Assembly (NCBI GenBank): GCA_013001575.1
Contig: JABDMI010000128.1
Span: forward strand, 1-63,501
Direction: 5' to 3'
Source: Gammaproteobacteria bacterium
GTDB lineage: Bacteria > Pseudomonadota > Gammaproteobacteria > Steroidobacterales > JABDMI01
DNA length: 63,501 nt
How positions within the stretch are numbered: the first letter of the stretch is position 1; each line of letters opens with the position of its first letter. A program made the position numbers and the translations under genes. Shown here piece by piece: positions 35,229 through 44,784 of this stretch. A model generated the notes under the pieces. It was given only the letters and a program-made list of their open reading frames with translations. It was not told the origin of the DNA and ran no database searches.

Positions 35229-35260
35229 TAAAAAACCCGCAACGACCAGGTCGTGCGGGC
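35229..35260 (-). terminator. Terminator of rpmB-rpmG
   Basis: CCCGC and GCGGG (35236-35240 and 35255-35259) close a hairpin whose inner arms ACGACC and GGTCGT also pair. On the minus strand it is followed by TTTTTT. It lies about 120 bases after the rpmG stop. Confidence 0.85.
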
Positions 35261-35382
35261 TAATGAGTTCTGCAATTTATTATTATTGGTTCAGAACTTG
35301 CAGCTATTAGTTATTTATTGGAATTGTATTCCGTTTGCCTACTTATTCTTATTTATTTGTCCATTCTTGCTTATGCAGCAAT

Positions 35383-35550
35383 TTACTTGATTTTAGCTTC
35401 TTTGTAAATCACGTGTTTGCGAACTACCGGATCATATTTTTTGGTTTCCATCTTTTCCGGGTGTAATTTTTTGCTTTTCATCGTGGTATAGAAATGTCCT
35501 GTACCTGCCGATGAAACCAGTCTGATCTTGTCTCTTGCACTCTTGCTCAT
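35383..35550 (-). CDS. rpmG: 50S ribosomal protein L33
   Basis: A 55-residue protein: [20 protein letters not shown], then [21 protein letters not shown] and the C-terminus [10 protein letters not shown]. These are L33 hallmarks. It lacks the zinc-binding Cys residues found in some L33 versions, which is usual for this clade. Starts 14 bases after rpmB. It is one of the shortest genes in the window. Confidence 0.96.
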   Translation of the reverse strand: MSKSARDKIRLVSSAGTGHFYTTMKSKKLHPEKMETKKYDPVVRKHVIYKEAKIK

Positions 35551-35564
35551 AGTCGTTCTCCGGA

Positions 35565-35801
35565 TTAGACCTTCTGGCCTTTGGCTCGCAGATCAGCAAC
35601 GACTTTCTCGATCCCGAGCTTGTCGATGTCACGGATCGCTGATGCAGAAACACGCAGTTTCACATAACGACCTTCGCTTTCCAGCCAAAAACGTTTGGAT
35701 TGTAAATTTGGTAAAAAACGACGACGCGTACGGTTTTTTGCGTGCGATACGTTGTTGCCGCTTTGTGGGCGTTTGCCCGAAACTTGGCAGACTCGAGACA
35801 T
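35565..35801 (-). CDS. rpmB: 50S ribosomal protein L28
   Basis: A 78-residue L28: [23 protein letters not shown] at the N-terminus (core [13 protein letters not shown], residues 9-21) and [21 protein letters not shown]. It is the expected partner of rpmG, which follows at 14 bases. The noncoding gap 35802-35995 upstream probably holds the promoter of the pair. Confidence 0.97.
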   Translation of the reverse strand: MSRVCQVSGKRPQSGNNVSHAKNRTRRRFLPNLQSKRFWLESEGRYVKLRVSASAIRDIDKLGIEKVVADLRAKGQKV

Positions 35802-35995
35802 GTCTCTATCCTCAAAAATGTATATAAATCAATTACTTGATGCGTGATATGTCGCACTGGCCGAAACCGCAGGACATACAAAAAAGCCGCTAAAAAGCAG
35901 CGCAAGGGCGGGAAATATACTCGTTTAAAGCAATTTTGGCAAGGATTAGACGCATATCCGGTAAATTTTCAGGGTCAACTATCCAGCGCTAACAT

Positions 35996-37573
35996 TCACC
36001 AAATATCCACGAAGCGGCGCGTATTGCGAGACGGTGTTTTGCAGGCATTCAGAGTTCGCAGTATCCAGCCGCGGGTGTCTTTTGGGTCAATCACCGCATC
36101 GACCTCGGTATATTCGGCAATGGATATGGCTTTGCCGCGTTGATAGGCTTTGGCCACCATTTTATTGAAGACGGCTTCACGTTCATCCGGGTCATCGATC
36201 GCTGCAAGTTCTTTTTTGAATCCCAGACTGACCGCACCTTCCAGACCCATGGCACCAAATTCTCCGCTAGGCCAACTGGCAATTGCCGCCGGTTGTTGAA
36301 AACTGCCGCCCACCATGGCTTGCGCCCCCAGTCCATAAGCTTTGCGGGTGACCACCGCGATAACCGGCACCTGTAAATTGGCCGCAACCGCCAGCAAGCG
36401 CGACCCGCGTCGCACAGAAGCGGTTTTCTCACTGTCTGGTCCGACCATGAATCCGGGGGTATCACATAAGGAGATCACCGGCAGTGCGTAAGCATCACAT
36501 AGTTGTAAGAAGCGTGCGGCCTTTTCAGCAGACTCCGAATCGATCGCGCCACCCAGATGTCTGGGATTATTTGCGATCAAGCCAAAAGCTTGACCCCGAA
36601 TTCGCACCAAACAAGTCAAAATTCCTTTACCGTAATGTAAACGTAACTCTTGAACCGAATTTGTATCGGCAAGTAATTCGATCAGCTTGCGCATCTTGTA
36701 AGCCATGCGCCGATTCTCCGGAACCGCATCACGCAACAGGTCTTGATCGGTGCATTCCCAGTTGTTTAAATCACCTTGAAAATACCCCAACACTTTTTTT
36801 GCGACTTGAGTCGCTTCAGCCTCGTCTGCAACCAGAATATCGATCACACCATTACTGTGTTGAACGTCGGCCGGGCCGATCTCCTCGGGTTTGAAAGAAC
36901 CAAGACCACCCCCTTCAATCATGGCCGGGCCTGCAAGACCGATATTGGAAGTTTTTGTTGCGATCGTGATGTCGGCCAATCCAAACAGCACGGCGTTGCC
37001 GGCAAAACAACGGCCAGCATTGATGGCAATGCGTGGCGCTTTTCCATTCATGGCGGCCCATTGGGCAAAAGTAGGCACACCCAAACCACTCACATTAATG
37101 CGGTCAGCGTCCACATCTCCAGGACGTCCGCCACCACCTTCAGTGTAAAAGATCACGGGCAGCTCATTATCCGAGGCGATCTTTAACAAGCGATCGGTCT
37201 TTTTATGATTAAAGAAACCCTGGGTGCCAGCCAAAACCGTGTAGTCGTAGGCAAGCACGGCACAACGCGCCCGTTTGTCACCAAATTCGTGTGCATTGAC
37301 CGTACCAACCGCGGTAATAATGCCATCGGCCGGAGTATTCTCGATCAGCTCTTCATGACTTTTACGCCCCCGTTGCGCCGCTACCGCCAGTGCGCCGTAT
37401 TCATTCATGCTGTCATCATCTAAAAGATCATGCACGTTTTCACGCGCTGTGCGTAAGCCAAGCGCATGGCGTTTGGCCACAGCTTTTTCACGGGCAGCAT
37501 CGCTAATGAAACTTTCCCGTTGGTTAAACTCGGCAAGATCGGGGCGAATGTTGTTGGAATCATTGTTGCTCAT
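35996..37573 (-). CDS. Acyl-CoA carboxylase carboxyltransferase subunit
   Basis: A 525-residue carboxyltransferase (CT) of the propionyl/acetyl/methylcrotonyl-CoA carboxylase beta type. The two ClpP/crotonase halves are visible: the acyl-CoA half near 50-250 (LAYDYTVLAGTQG, VIFYTEGGGGRPGD) and the biotin half from about 310 (ISLCDTPGFMVGPDSE, GLGAQAMVGG). It moves the carboxyl group from biotin to an acyl-CoA. The biotin carboxylase/BCCP subunit is not in the window. Which acyl-CoA is used cannot be read. Confidence 0.88.
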   Translation of the reverse strand: MSNNDSNNIRPDLAEFNQRESFISDAAREKAVAKRHALGLRTARENVHDLLDDDSMNEYGALAVAAQRGRKSHEELIENTPADGIITAVGTVNAHEFGDKRARCAVLAYDYTVLAGTQGFFNHKKTDRLLKIASDNELPVIFYTEGGGGRPGDVDADRINVSGLGVPTFAQWAAMNGKAPRIAINAGRCFAGNAVLFGLADITIATKTSNIGLAGPAMIEGGGLGSFKPEEIGPADVQHSNGVIDILVADEAEATQVAKKVLGYFQGDLNNWECTDQDLLRDAVPENRRMAYKMRKLIELLADTNSVQELRLHYGKGILTCLVRIRGQAFGLIANNPRHLGGAIDSESAEKAARFLQLCDAYALPVISLCDTPGFMVGPDSEKTASVRRGSRLLAVAANLQVPVIAVVTRKAYGLGAQAMVGGSFQQPAAIASWPSGEFGAMGLEGAVSLGFKKELAAIDDPDEREAVFNKMVAKAYQRGKAISIAEYTEVDAVIDPKDTRGWILRTLNACKTPSRNTRRFVDIW

Positions 37574-37642
37574 TGAATATCCTGTAGCTTATGCTTGCTG
37601 GGTGTCTGATGATTGCTAGCATTATCTATTGCAGTGTTATTC

Positions 37643-39418
37643 TCAGTTTTTTCCATTACGGTCGGCATCAAACAGGCGTTGCAGCTCTTCTCGTGCTTCA
37701 CTGATCGACTGGATCATGGCCTGCTCGTCGTTATGGATTGCATGCTGTCGTAAAAGCAGTTCGGCATCGTGTTCTTTAAACAGCTTGACCACATGGATAG
37801 CATCGGTTTCCTCGTACCCGAGCTCCTCAAGCAGGTGTTCGGTTAACAGCAAACTACTCTCTAGCGTTTCACGGATCACGATCTTGATGTTGAGGTCGAG
37901 CAAACGTAATGCGTGTTGACGATTACGCGCACGTGCAAGAATAGGGATTTCTGGAAAATGCTTGCGAATTACTCCGGCGGCATGCAGGGACTCCTCCGGG
38001 TCATCAATGGCCAACACGATCGCTCTTGCTTCGCCAGCTCTGGCAGCGCGCAGCAGGTCGGGGCGCAAAACATCGCCATAGTAGATCTTGTTTCCGTATT
38101 TACGCAAGATCTTTATTTGTTGTGGATCTTTTTCAAGCGCGGTGAAGGGGATTTTTTCAACGGCAAGAATACGCGCCACTACCTGTCCGAAGCGCCCAAA
38201 TCCGGCAATGATCACATGCCTGGTTTCCGCTTCGATAACATCCGCCTCTGGCATACTATTGGCGCGTTTAGGTAATTTCTCAAAGGCGGCATAGAACAGG
38301 GGCGATAGCAACATGGAAATGCTTACTACGGCAATCACAAGATCACTGAGCTGACGCTCGATCACGCCAGAAGCGACAGCCACAGTCATCAGAACGAAGG
38401 CAAACTCACCACCTTGTGGCATCACAAGTGCAAGGCGGAATCGGGCATCCTGGCTAAGTCGCGCGCCATACCCCACAGCTTGTAATACGCCAAATTTTAT
38501 CAACATCAAGCTTAGTGCAAGTCCAAAAATAAAGACGGGTTTGGACATGATCAGACCGGCATTAACAGACATGCCAACAGCCATAAAAAATAATCCAAGC
38601 AAAATTCCTTTGAAAGGTTCTATATCAGCTTCCAGAGCGTGACGGTATTCCGAATCGGCCAGCATAACGCCTGCCAGGAAAGCACCCAGTGCCATAGACA
38701 TGCCAAAACTTTCGAATATGATCGCCGCACTGAAAACCAGTAACAAGGTCGCTGCGGTAAACACTTCGCGTGCATTCGAATGTGCAATTATTTTCAATAC
38801 GGGATTTAACAAAAAACGGCTCGCAATGATCACAACAATAACAGCGGCGGTGTTGATCAGAATTTTTGGCAGACTCGCTGCAAGGCTCAGCTCTTGGGCG
38901 CCTGCCAGGGCCGGAATGATGGCCAAAGCCGGAATTACGGCGAGATCCTGAAATAGCAATATCGCAAAGGATTGTCGTCCGTATGATGTAGTGAGCTGTT
39001 TTTTTTCGGCCAGAGTTTGCAGGGCAAAAGCAGTGGAAGACAAGGCGAGTGAAAAAGCAATTAGTGTGGCGACCAAAGGTGTTAATTTGAAGCCAAAAAA
39101 CATGATCAGGAACAGGATCAATGTGGTCAGAGCCATTTGCATGGTGCCCGCACGCAGAATATTTGCACGAAATACGCGCAGTCGCGACGGTTGCAACTCA
39201 AGGCCGATCACAAACAACAGCAGCACTACACCAAATTCGGAAAAATGCAGTACAGTTTCTACATCCTCAACCAGACTCAGTCCCCAGGGCCCGATAACCA
39301 TACCGGCCACAAGATAACCAAGAACTGCTCCCAGTCCCAGAAATCTGAAAAGCGGTACCGCGATCACCGCTGCAGCTAAAAAGATAATGCACAGGATTAG
39401 AAAATGATGAATGTCCAC
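37643..39418 (-). CDS. Kef-type cation:proton antiporter (CPA2)
   Basis: The 591-residue protein has about 12 membrane helices in the first 380 residues (Na_H_Exchanger domain, with GYLVAGMVIGPWGL near 34-47) and a C-terminal TrkA-N/Rossmann domain with GFGRFGQVVAR near 404-414, as in KefB/KefC. It exchanges K+ or Na+ for H+, and Rossmann ligands such as NADH or glutathione adducts may control it. No KefG/KefF ancillary gene is adjacent. Single gene, upstream of the carboxyltransferase. Confidence 0.9.
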   Translation of the reverse strand: MDIHHFLILCIIFLAAAVIAVPLFRFLGLGAVLGYLVAGMVIGPWGLSLVEDVETVLHFSEFGVVLLLFVIGLELQPSRLRVFRANILRAGTMQMALTTLILFLIMFFGFKLTPLVATLIAFSLALSSTAFALQTLAEKKQLTTSYGRQSFAILLFQDLAVIPALAIIPALAGAQELSLAASLPKILINTAAVIVVIIASRFLLNPVLKIIAHSNAREVFTAATLLLVFSAAIIFESFGMSMALGAFLAGVMLADSEYRHALEADIEPFKGILLGLFFMAVGMSVNAGLIMSKPVFIFGLALSLMLIKFGVLQAVGYGARLSQDARFRLALVMPQGGEFAFVLMTVAVASGVIERQLSDLVIAVVSISMLLSPLFYAAFEKLPKRANSMPEADVIEAETRHVIIAGFGRFGQVVARILAVEKIPFTALEKDPQQIKILRKYGNKIYYGDVLRPDLLRAARAGEARAIVLAIDDPEESLHAAGVIRKHFPEIPILARARNRQHALRLLDLNIKIVIRETLESSLLLTEHLLEELGYEETDAIHVVKLFKEHDAELLLRQHAIHNDEQAMIQSISEAREELQRLFDADRNGKN

Positions 39419-39541
39419 AATGTTTTATTTGTCTGCTTCATGACCAGGTCTTGGTAGACAATTGTATACCGAGAAAACCATACATGCGGCATTCTGGCTG
39501 AAACATTGCAATGCAATACTGAAATCGCAATAAATTCTTGT

Positions 39542-40216
39542 CTAAAGCAGTCCCCGTTCGGCAAACGAGGTAACCTCGCCATCGCCGATCACGAAATGAT
39601 CCAAAACTCTTATGTCCACCAGCGCGAGGGCATCCTTGAGACGATTGGTCAGACGCTTATCCGCAGCACTGGGCTCGGCAATCCCGGATGGGTGGTTGTG
39701 GGCAAAGATGATCGCAGCGGCGTGTTTCTCCAGAGCTGTGCGTACCACTTCTCTGGGATGCACTGAAGCCTGATTGAGTGTGCCAGACGCCAGCGTGATG
39801 TATTCAATCACCCGATGACGATTATCCAGCAGCAAGGCGGCAAACTTTTCGATGGGTTCGTCACGCAAACAATGCAATAAATAATGTCGCGTCAGTTGCG
39901 GATCCGTGAGCGGGTCACTGCGTTGTAACTGAACCTGATAATGACGCTTGGTGAGTTCCAGCATGGCTTGTAACTGCACGAACTTGGCAATGCCCAATCC
40001 GTAGGCTTCACAAAACTCTTTGGAATTGGCGGTCAAGAGCTTACGCAAGTCGCCAAAATGTAATAAAAGTTCTCGCGCCAAGTCAACAGCGGTTCGCCCG
40101 CGGGTACCGGTTCTTAAAAAGATGGCCAGGAGTTCAGCGTCGCTTAAATTACCAGCGCCAAGCTGTAACAGTTTTTCGCGAGGCCGTTCGGCCGCAGGCC
40201 AGTGTTTGATACTCAT
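39542..40216 (-). CDS. radC: DNA repair protein RadC family (JAB/MPN domain)
   Basis: A 224-residue RadC: N-terminal helix-hairpin-helix ([19 protein letters not shown]), and C-terminal metalloprotease-like JAB domain with the metal motif [11 protein letters not shown] and Asp (about 176-188). The ATG at 40216 follows a GGAGG site; the longer frame to 40354 has no such site. RadC's role in repair is disputed. It diverges from coaBC with 162 bases between the starts, the same partnership as in many gammaproteobacteria. Confidence 0.94.
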   Translation of the reverse strand: MSIKHWPAAERPREKLLQLGAGNLSDAELLAIFLRTGTRGRTAVDLARELLLHFGDLRKLLTANSKEFCEAYGLGIAKFVQLQAMLELTKRHYQVQLQRSDPLTDPQLTRHYLLHCLRDEPIEKFAALLLDNRHRVIEYITLASGTLNQASVHPREVVRTALEKHAAAIIFAHNHPSGIAEPSAADKRLTNRLKDALALVDIRVLDHFVIGDGEVTSFAERGLL

Positions 40217-40378
40217 GAGTATTCCTCCGTGAATAAGTAGTTGTGCATTCCATTGCGAGTCAATATTAACGCAAAGAAAGTCTTGAAAAAGTCGGGCGAC
40301 AGGCCGGATTGTTGTAAGATAATCCCTACTCAAGTGTTTGATTCTGTAATTCATAGAATCAGCCTGTTAGGATAAGGT

Positions 40379-41653
40379 ATGCAATTAACCGACAAAAGAA
40401 TTCTCTTGGGCATAAGTGGTGGTATCGCAGCTTATAAGGCTCCGGCACTAATCCGCTTATTGACCAAGCTGGGCGCCGAAGTACAAGTTGTCATGACTCA
40501 TTCAGCCCACCAATTCGTAACCCCCACGGCCTTACAAGCGGTGTCGGGCAATCCGGTGCGCGATGATCTCTGGGACGAGGCGGCCGAGGCCTCCATGGGT
40601 CATATTGAGCTTGCACGCTGGGCCGACCTGATCCTGATCGCTCCGGCCACCGCCGATCTGATGGCGCGACTGGCACACGGTTTTGCCAATGATCTGTTAA
40701 CGACCCTTTGTTTGGCCACAGACGCCAATATCATGCTTGCACCGGCGATGAATCGCTTAATGTGGTCCAATGATGCCACTCAGGATAATCTCGAATTACT
40801 CAAAAACCGCGATGTGCATATCCTGGGGCCAGACTCCGGTGATCAGGCCTGCGGCGAAACCGGCTTGGGACGAATGCTTGAGCCGGAAGACATTGTGGAT
40901 GTTGTGGTCAAAGAACTGTCTACAGACTTGGAAGAAACCCGCTCTTTACGATTTGCCGGACCATTGGTAGGCAAGCATATTGTCATTACAGCAGGGCCAA
41001 CGCGAGAAGCGATCGATCCGGTACGTTTTTTAAGTAATCATAGTAGCGGAAAAATGGGCTTTGCCCTCGCATCCGCAGCTCAGGCCCAGGGCGCCATTGT
41101 GACCTTGATCGCCGGTCCGGTTAGTTTGCCAACTCCGCACGATGTCAAACGCATTGATGTGATGAGTGCCGTCGACATGTATGAAAAAGTCATGGAAGCC
41201 CTGGACGAGTGCGATATTTTTATTGGCACAGCCGCAGTTGCCGATTATCGTCCTGCCCAGCGACAGGATCAGAAGATCAAAAAGAGTTCAGACAACAGTG
41301 ATTCCCTAGTGGTGACCATGGAGCGCAATCCGGATATTTTGGCCAGTGTTGCTGCCCAGCATCCACGCCCCGTATGTATAGGCTTTGCTGCAGAAACAGA
41401 AAATCTGCTTGAAAACGCACGCGATAAACTGGCGCGCAAGAATCTCGACCTGATCGTGGCGAATCTGGTGGGTAATGGGCGAACCTTTGGCAAAGATGAA
41501 ACCGAATTACATGTTTTTTGGCCGGGCGGCGATGAAGTGATTGCCAAAACCACCAAACACGCGGCGTCGATTCGCCTGGTTAAAATCATTTCACATTTTG
41601 TGCAACAAAATTTTGCAGAAACTCTGGTGCATGAAGGTAATATTCCAGACTGA
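40379..41653 (+). CDS. coaBC: Bifunctional phosphopantothenoylcysteine decarboxylase / synthetase
   Basis: The 424-residue fusion has CoaC in the first half: ISGGIAAYK at 12-20, APAMNRLMW near 122-130, and the catalytic Cys in GDQACGETG near 157-165. The second half, CoaB, begins near 190 and has the GPTREAIDPVRFLSN motif at about 208-222 and HSSGKMG. It makes 4'-phosphopantetheine from 4'-phosphopantothenate, cysteine and CTP, the step before CoaD, whose gene is also in this window. Confidence 0.97.
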   Translation: MQLTDKRILLGISGGIAAYKAPALIRLLTKLGAEVQVVMTHSAHQFVTPTALQAVSGNPVRDDLWDEAAEASMGHIELARWADLILIAPATADLMARLAHGFANDLLTTLCLATDANIMLAPAMNRLMWSNDATQDNLELLKNRDVHILGPDSGDQACGETGLGRMLEPEDIVDVVVKELSTDLEETRSLRFAGPLVGKHIVITAGPTREAIDPVRFLSNHSSGKMGFALASAAQAQGAIVTLIAGPVSLPTPHDVKRIDVMSAVDMYEKVMEALDECDIFIGTAAVADYRPAQRQDQKIKKSSDNSDSLVVTMERNPDILASVAAQHPRPVCIGFAAETENLLENARDKLARKNLDLIVANLVGNGRTFGKDETELHVFWPGGDEVIAKTTKHAASIRLVKIISHFVQQNFAETLVHEGNIPD

Positions 41654-41694
41654 TTTGAGTTCCTGTTAGATGTTATCCCTGTAAATTAAAATCT

Positions 41695-42390
41695 ATGAAA
41701 TTTTCCAAGTTCCCATATCAACTCTGTGGTGCTTTGCTGGGTTTGCTGTTGCAGTTTTCAGCCTGTGCCAAAGAAGATGCGTCCACCCAGATAACCATCA
41801 GTTCTCCCTCGCAGGATTCCGCTATGACCAGTGCGCAAGAAACTATGACAGTGACTGAAGTTGCCGACGTTTCTGATCAAACTTCCCGCGACACCCTTGC
41901 GAGTGATGTGCGTCCTGCAAAACATGACAATGCGGTTTCGGTATCCGTCAGGTCCGAGACTAAAGCCCCGACGCCTGTAGCACCTGCACCCGAACTCACA
42001 GCGGCACAAGCCATACTGAATCTCGAACAATACCGCGGTAAGGTTGTGTACCTGGATTTTTGGGCTTCCTGGTGCAAGCCCTGTCAACAGACCTTTCCCT
42101 GGATGGATAAAATGCAAAAAAAATATCCTGACGATATTGTGTTTCTTGCCGTCAACTTCGGTGAAAGTCCGGAAGACACCCAAACTTTCCTGAAAAAATT
42201 TCCTGCCGATATCAAAATAATTTACGACCCATTGGTACAAATTGGCAGTGAATACGGCGTGCCTGGACTTCCGTACTCGTTTATTTACGGGCGCAAAGGC
42301 GAGCTGTTGGGAAAACATGCCGGATTTTCTGGCGGCTCGGAAATCAATCTGGAAGCGGCTCTACAGAATCTATTTGCCAGTGGCGAATAG
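41695..42390 (+). CDS. TlpA/ResA-like thioredoxin-fold lipoprotein
   Basis: The 231-residue protein has a lipoprotein signal (FSAC, Cys24), a polar Ser/Thr-rich linker to about residue 105, and a thioredoxin domain with the active site WCKPC at 126-130. The cis-Pro loop is GVPGLPYSFIY near 188-198. TlpA-type proteins keep periplasmic thiols reduced, for example in cytochrome c maturation or copper transfer. The 40-base gap after coaBC suggests possible read-through, but no functional link. Confidence 0.88.
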   Translation: MKFSKFPYQLCGALLGLLLQFSACAKEDASTQITISSPSQDSAMTSAQETMTVTEVADVSDQTSRDTLASDVRPAKHDNAVSVSVRSETKAPTPVAPAPELTAAQAILNLEQYRGKVVYLDFWASWCKPCQQTFPWMDKMQKKYPDDIVFLAVNFGESPEDTQTFLKKFPADIKIIYDPLVQIGSEYGVPGLPYSFIYGRKGELLGKHAGFSGGSEINLEAALQNLFASGE

Positions 42391-42524
42391 TATTGGCATA
42401 TCAGAATTAGAATTTTGACTCTCATTACTCAGGAACCTCAAGCCTAATTGAGTGTCCTCTTCAACTAGCCTTATTATTTGCCGCGAGTCTTAGCTCAGCA
42501 TTTGGCATTCACAAAAGGACGATC

Positions 42525-43220
42525 ATGCGTAGTAAATTTATTCTGATTTTTATTGGTTTGATTTTTCAGGTTTCATCTTTACATGCCGAAGTGCCCAGCG
42601 TAGTGCAACAGGCGTTTGAGGCGATGAGTGATATCGAGCAAGACAGTTGGTTTTATCGTTGTACCCGACAAGAGAATGACAAGATCACGGTCGAGCAGCA
42701 TGACCCTGGCCTGGAAAATCCCTGGAGTCTTGTTTCTATCAATGGGGTGGCGCCTACTGAGGAAGAGTCGGCAGATTTTGTAAAAAGCAAACATTCCGAA
42801 TCTGAAAAGCCCGAGACAGATAAAGACGACTCTGAGAATTCCCGTTCCTTCCAAATGGTCGATCTGGCTGACCCGGACAGCTGGAAATTATTAAGCGAGA
42901 CTGATACAGACTACGTTTACAATTTCAAACCTCAGGCCGAGGATGCAAAAGACGCAAAAATTATGCGTAACCTGCTCGGTACTATGACTATTGCCAAAAT
43001 TAATCCCTATGTGAAATCCTTTTCCATGCGGGCAACAAAAGCGTTTCGTCCGGTATTAATGGCAAAGGTTCTGGCAATGCATATTCAGGTGGATTTTGCC
43101 GATGTCGGGCAGCAGGAATTTGTTATGGTGAAAGAGGCTGAAGATGTGACCGTTCGGGTGTTGGGTAAAAAACATCACCAAAAGTCTGAAACCACTTGTT
43201 CGGATTTCAGTAAAACTTAA
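42525..43220 (+). CDS. Exported protein of unknown function
   Basis: I do not recognise this family. The 231-residue protein has a signal peptide (residues 4-22, cleaved near LHA-EV), only three Cys, and a low-complexity acidic stretch near 85-105 rich in Ser, Glu, Asp and Lys (SKHSESEKPETDKDDSENS). The C-terminal half (about 110-230) is beta-rich. It is followed by a strong terminator, so it is a single-gene unit with its own 130-base upstream region. Confidence 0.7.
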   Translation: MRSKFILIFIGLIFQVSSLHAEVPSVVQQAFEAMSDIEQDSWFYRCTRQENDKITVEQHDPGLENPWSLVSINGVAPTEEESADFVKSKHSESEKPETDKDDSENSRSFQMVDLADPDSWKLLSETDTDYVYNFKPQAEDAKDAKIMRNLLGTMTIAKINPYVKSFSMRATKAFRPVLMAKVLAMHIQVDFADVGQQEFVMVKEAEDVTVRVLGKKHHQKSETTCSDFSKT

Positions 43221-43272
43221 CACTGAATTTGGCTAAATCTCTCACATTCAAAGCGTAACTCAAATACAATAC

Positions 43273-43300
43273 AAGGGCTATTTTCGAATAGCCCTTTTTT
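43273..43300 (+). terminator. Terminator after the unknown exported gene
   Basis: AAGGGCTATT and AATAGCCCTT form a ten-base stem with a TTCG tetraloop, followed by six T. It lies 52 bases after the stop codon. A classic intrinsic terminator. Confidence 0.92.
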
Positions 43301-43359
43301 ATGCTGGCCGTTAATTGATGGTGAGAGGGGTTTAATGTGTCTAGAGGAGAATCTTGAAA

Positions 43360-44736
43360 ATGATGAAAGCCAATTTACGTTTTTGGGTACTGACAGTACC
43401 GTTTCTTTGCATTGCTTGTGCAGGCAATGTAATGACGAATGAGTCCGTGGTCGGTACGCATTCAGCGACACAAACCGCTTCTGTGGTGAAAATCGTCAAG
43501 AATGCTACAGCCTATCAATTAACTGTGAATGGCAAACCGTATCAGGTAAAAGGTGTTGGCTTGAATTACCCCGAGGGGCATGATTTTGAGGCACTTAAGC
43601 AAACCGGCGGTAATACATTTCGTACCTGGAGCAGTCAATACGCTGACCTTGAACTCGCTGCGGCCAAAAAGCACGGCTTAATGGTTGCCATGGGATTTGA
43701 TCTGCAGAAGGAATTACATGGTTTTGATTACAATAATGAGGCGGCTGTTGCAAAACAATTTGCAGATTTCAAACAGGTCATACAAAAATACAAAAACCAC
43801 CCTAATCTTTTAGCCTGGGTAATCGGAAACGAACCGAACCTGTTGCTTGATGAAAAAGGCGGTTTAAAAATGGTGAATCCTAAAGTGTATGAGGCCCTTT
43901 CGGACATGATCGATTATGTGCATGCAGTCGATCCGAATCATCCGGTAACTTATTCTTTTGCTGGTGTTATTCCCGAACACATTCACACGGCCATGCAATA
44001 CACCCCACAAGTAGATTTTATTTCGGTGCAAGTTTATGCCGATGTTGCCGGGGTTAATACAGCCTATGCAAATTTAAATATCGATAAGCCTTTTATGGTG
44101 ACTGAATTCGGTCCGGTCGGACATTGGGAAAGGCCACCGACTGCCTGGGGGCGCGAGATTGAAGAACCCAGTTCAGTGGCGGCTGCCGGTATGGCCGAGC
44201 GTATCCGCACCGGTTTGCACGGCAATAAGGGTGGCAAGAATATTGGCACATTTGCCTTCTTGTGGGGGCAAAAACAGGAACGCACTCCAACCTGGTATAG
44301 CATGTTTCACAAAGATGGTAGCCAGACCGAGCGTATTGACGAGCTCACCAAATACTGGACTGGAGAATACCCCGCAAACCGTGCCCCACAGGTTCATGCG
44401 ATCAACATCAATGGCATCCTGCCTGAACAGAATATTTATTTAAAGCCAGGTCAAAACAGTCTTGCACTGGTTAAACATAATGAACCCGATGGTGATCCGG
44501 TTACCTGTAACTGGGTGATCATGAAAGAAGTCGATGAACGCAGTGACGGCGGGGCATTTGAAAAAGAGCCGGAGGAAGTGGCTTTTGCAATAAATGAGAA
44601 AGAAAGTAATTGCCAGCAAGGCAAACTTGCCTTTGTGGTGCCGGAAAAAACCGGCGATTATCGATTGTTTGTGTACATTTACGATGGCAAGGGCAAAGTG
44701 GGCTACGCCAACGCACCACTTTTTGTAAAGCCCTGA
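43360..44736 (+). CDS. Clan GH-A glycoside hydrolase lipoprotein
   Basis: A 458-residue lipoprotein (lipobox IACAG, Cys near 21). The TIM barrel (about 60-330) has the clan-A acid/base Glu in WVIGNEPNL near 157-165 and the nucleophile Glu in FMVTEFGP near 247-254. The start resembles the beta-sandwich-to-barrel junction of GH2-type enzymes (NGKPYQVKGVGLNY, residues 54-67). A C-terminal beta domain follows (about 345-458). Substrate is unclear. The ATG at 43360 is chosen over TTG at 43354; the AGGAG site at 43345 allows either. Confidence 0.82.
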   Translation: MMKANLRFWVLTVPFLCIACAGNVMTNESVVGTHSATQTASVVKIVKNATAYQLTVNGKPYQVKGVGLNYPEGHDFEALKQTGGNTFRTWSSQYADLELAAAKKHGLMVAMGFDLQKELHGFDYNNEAAVAKQFADFKQVIQKYKNHPNLLAWVIGNEPNLLLDEKGGLKMVNPKVYEALSDMIDYVHAVDPNHPVTYSFAGVIPEHIHTAMQYTPQVDFISVQVYADVAGVNTAYANLNIDKPFMVTEFGPVGHWERPPTAWGREIEEPSSVAAAGMAERIRTGLHGNKGGKNIGTFAFLWGQKQERTPTWYSMFHKDGSQTERIDELTKYWTGEYPANRAPQVHAININGILPEQNIYLKPGQNSLALVKHNEPDGDPVTCNWVIMKEVDERSDGGAFEKEPEEVAFAINEKESNCQQGKLAFVVPEKTGDYRLFVYIYDGKGKVGYANAPLFVKP

Positions 44737-44784
44737 GGCAAGTACATAAATTTATTTTTCGAGACAGTTATCTAGATACTTGAT

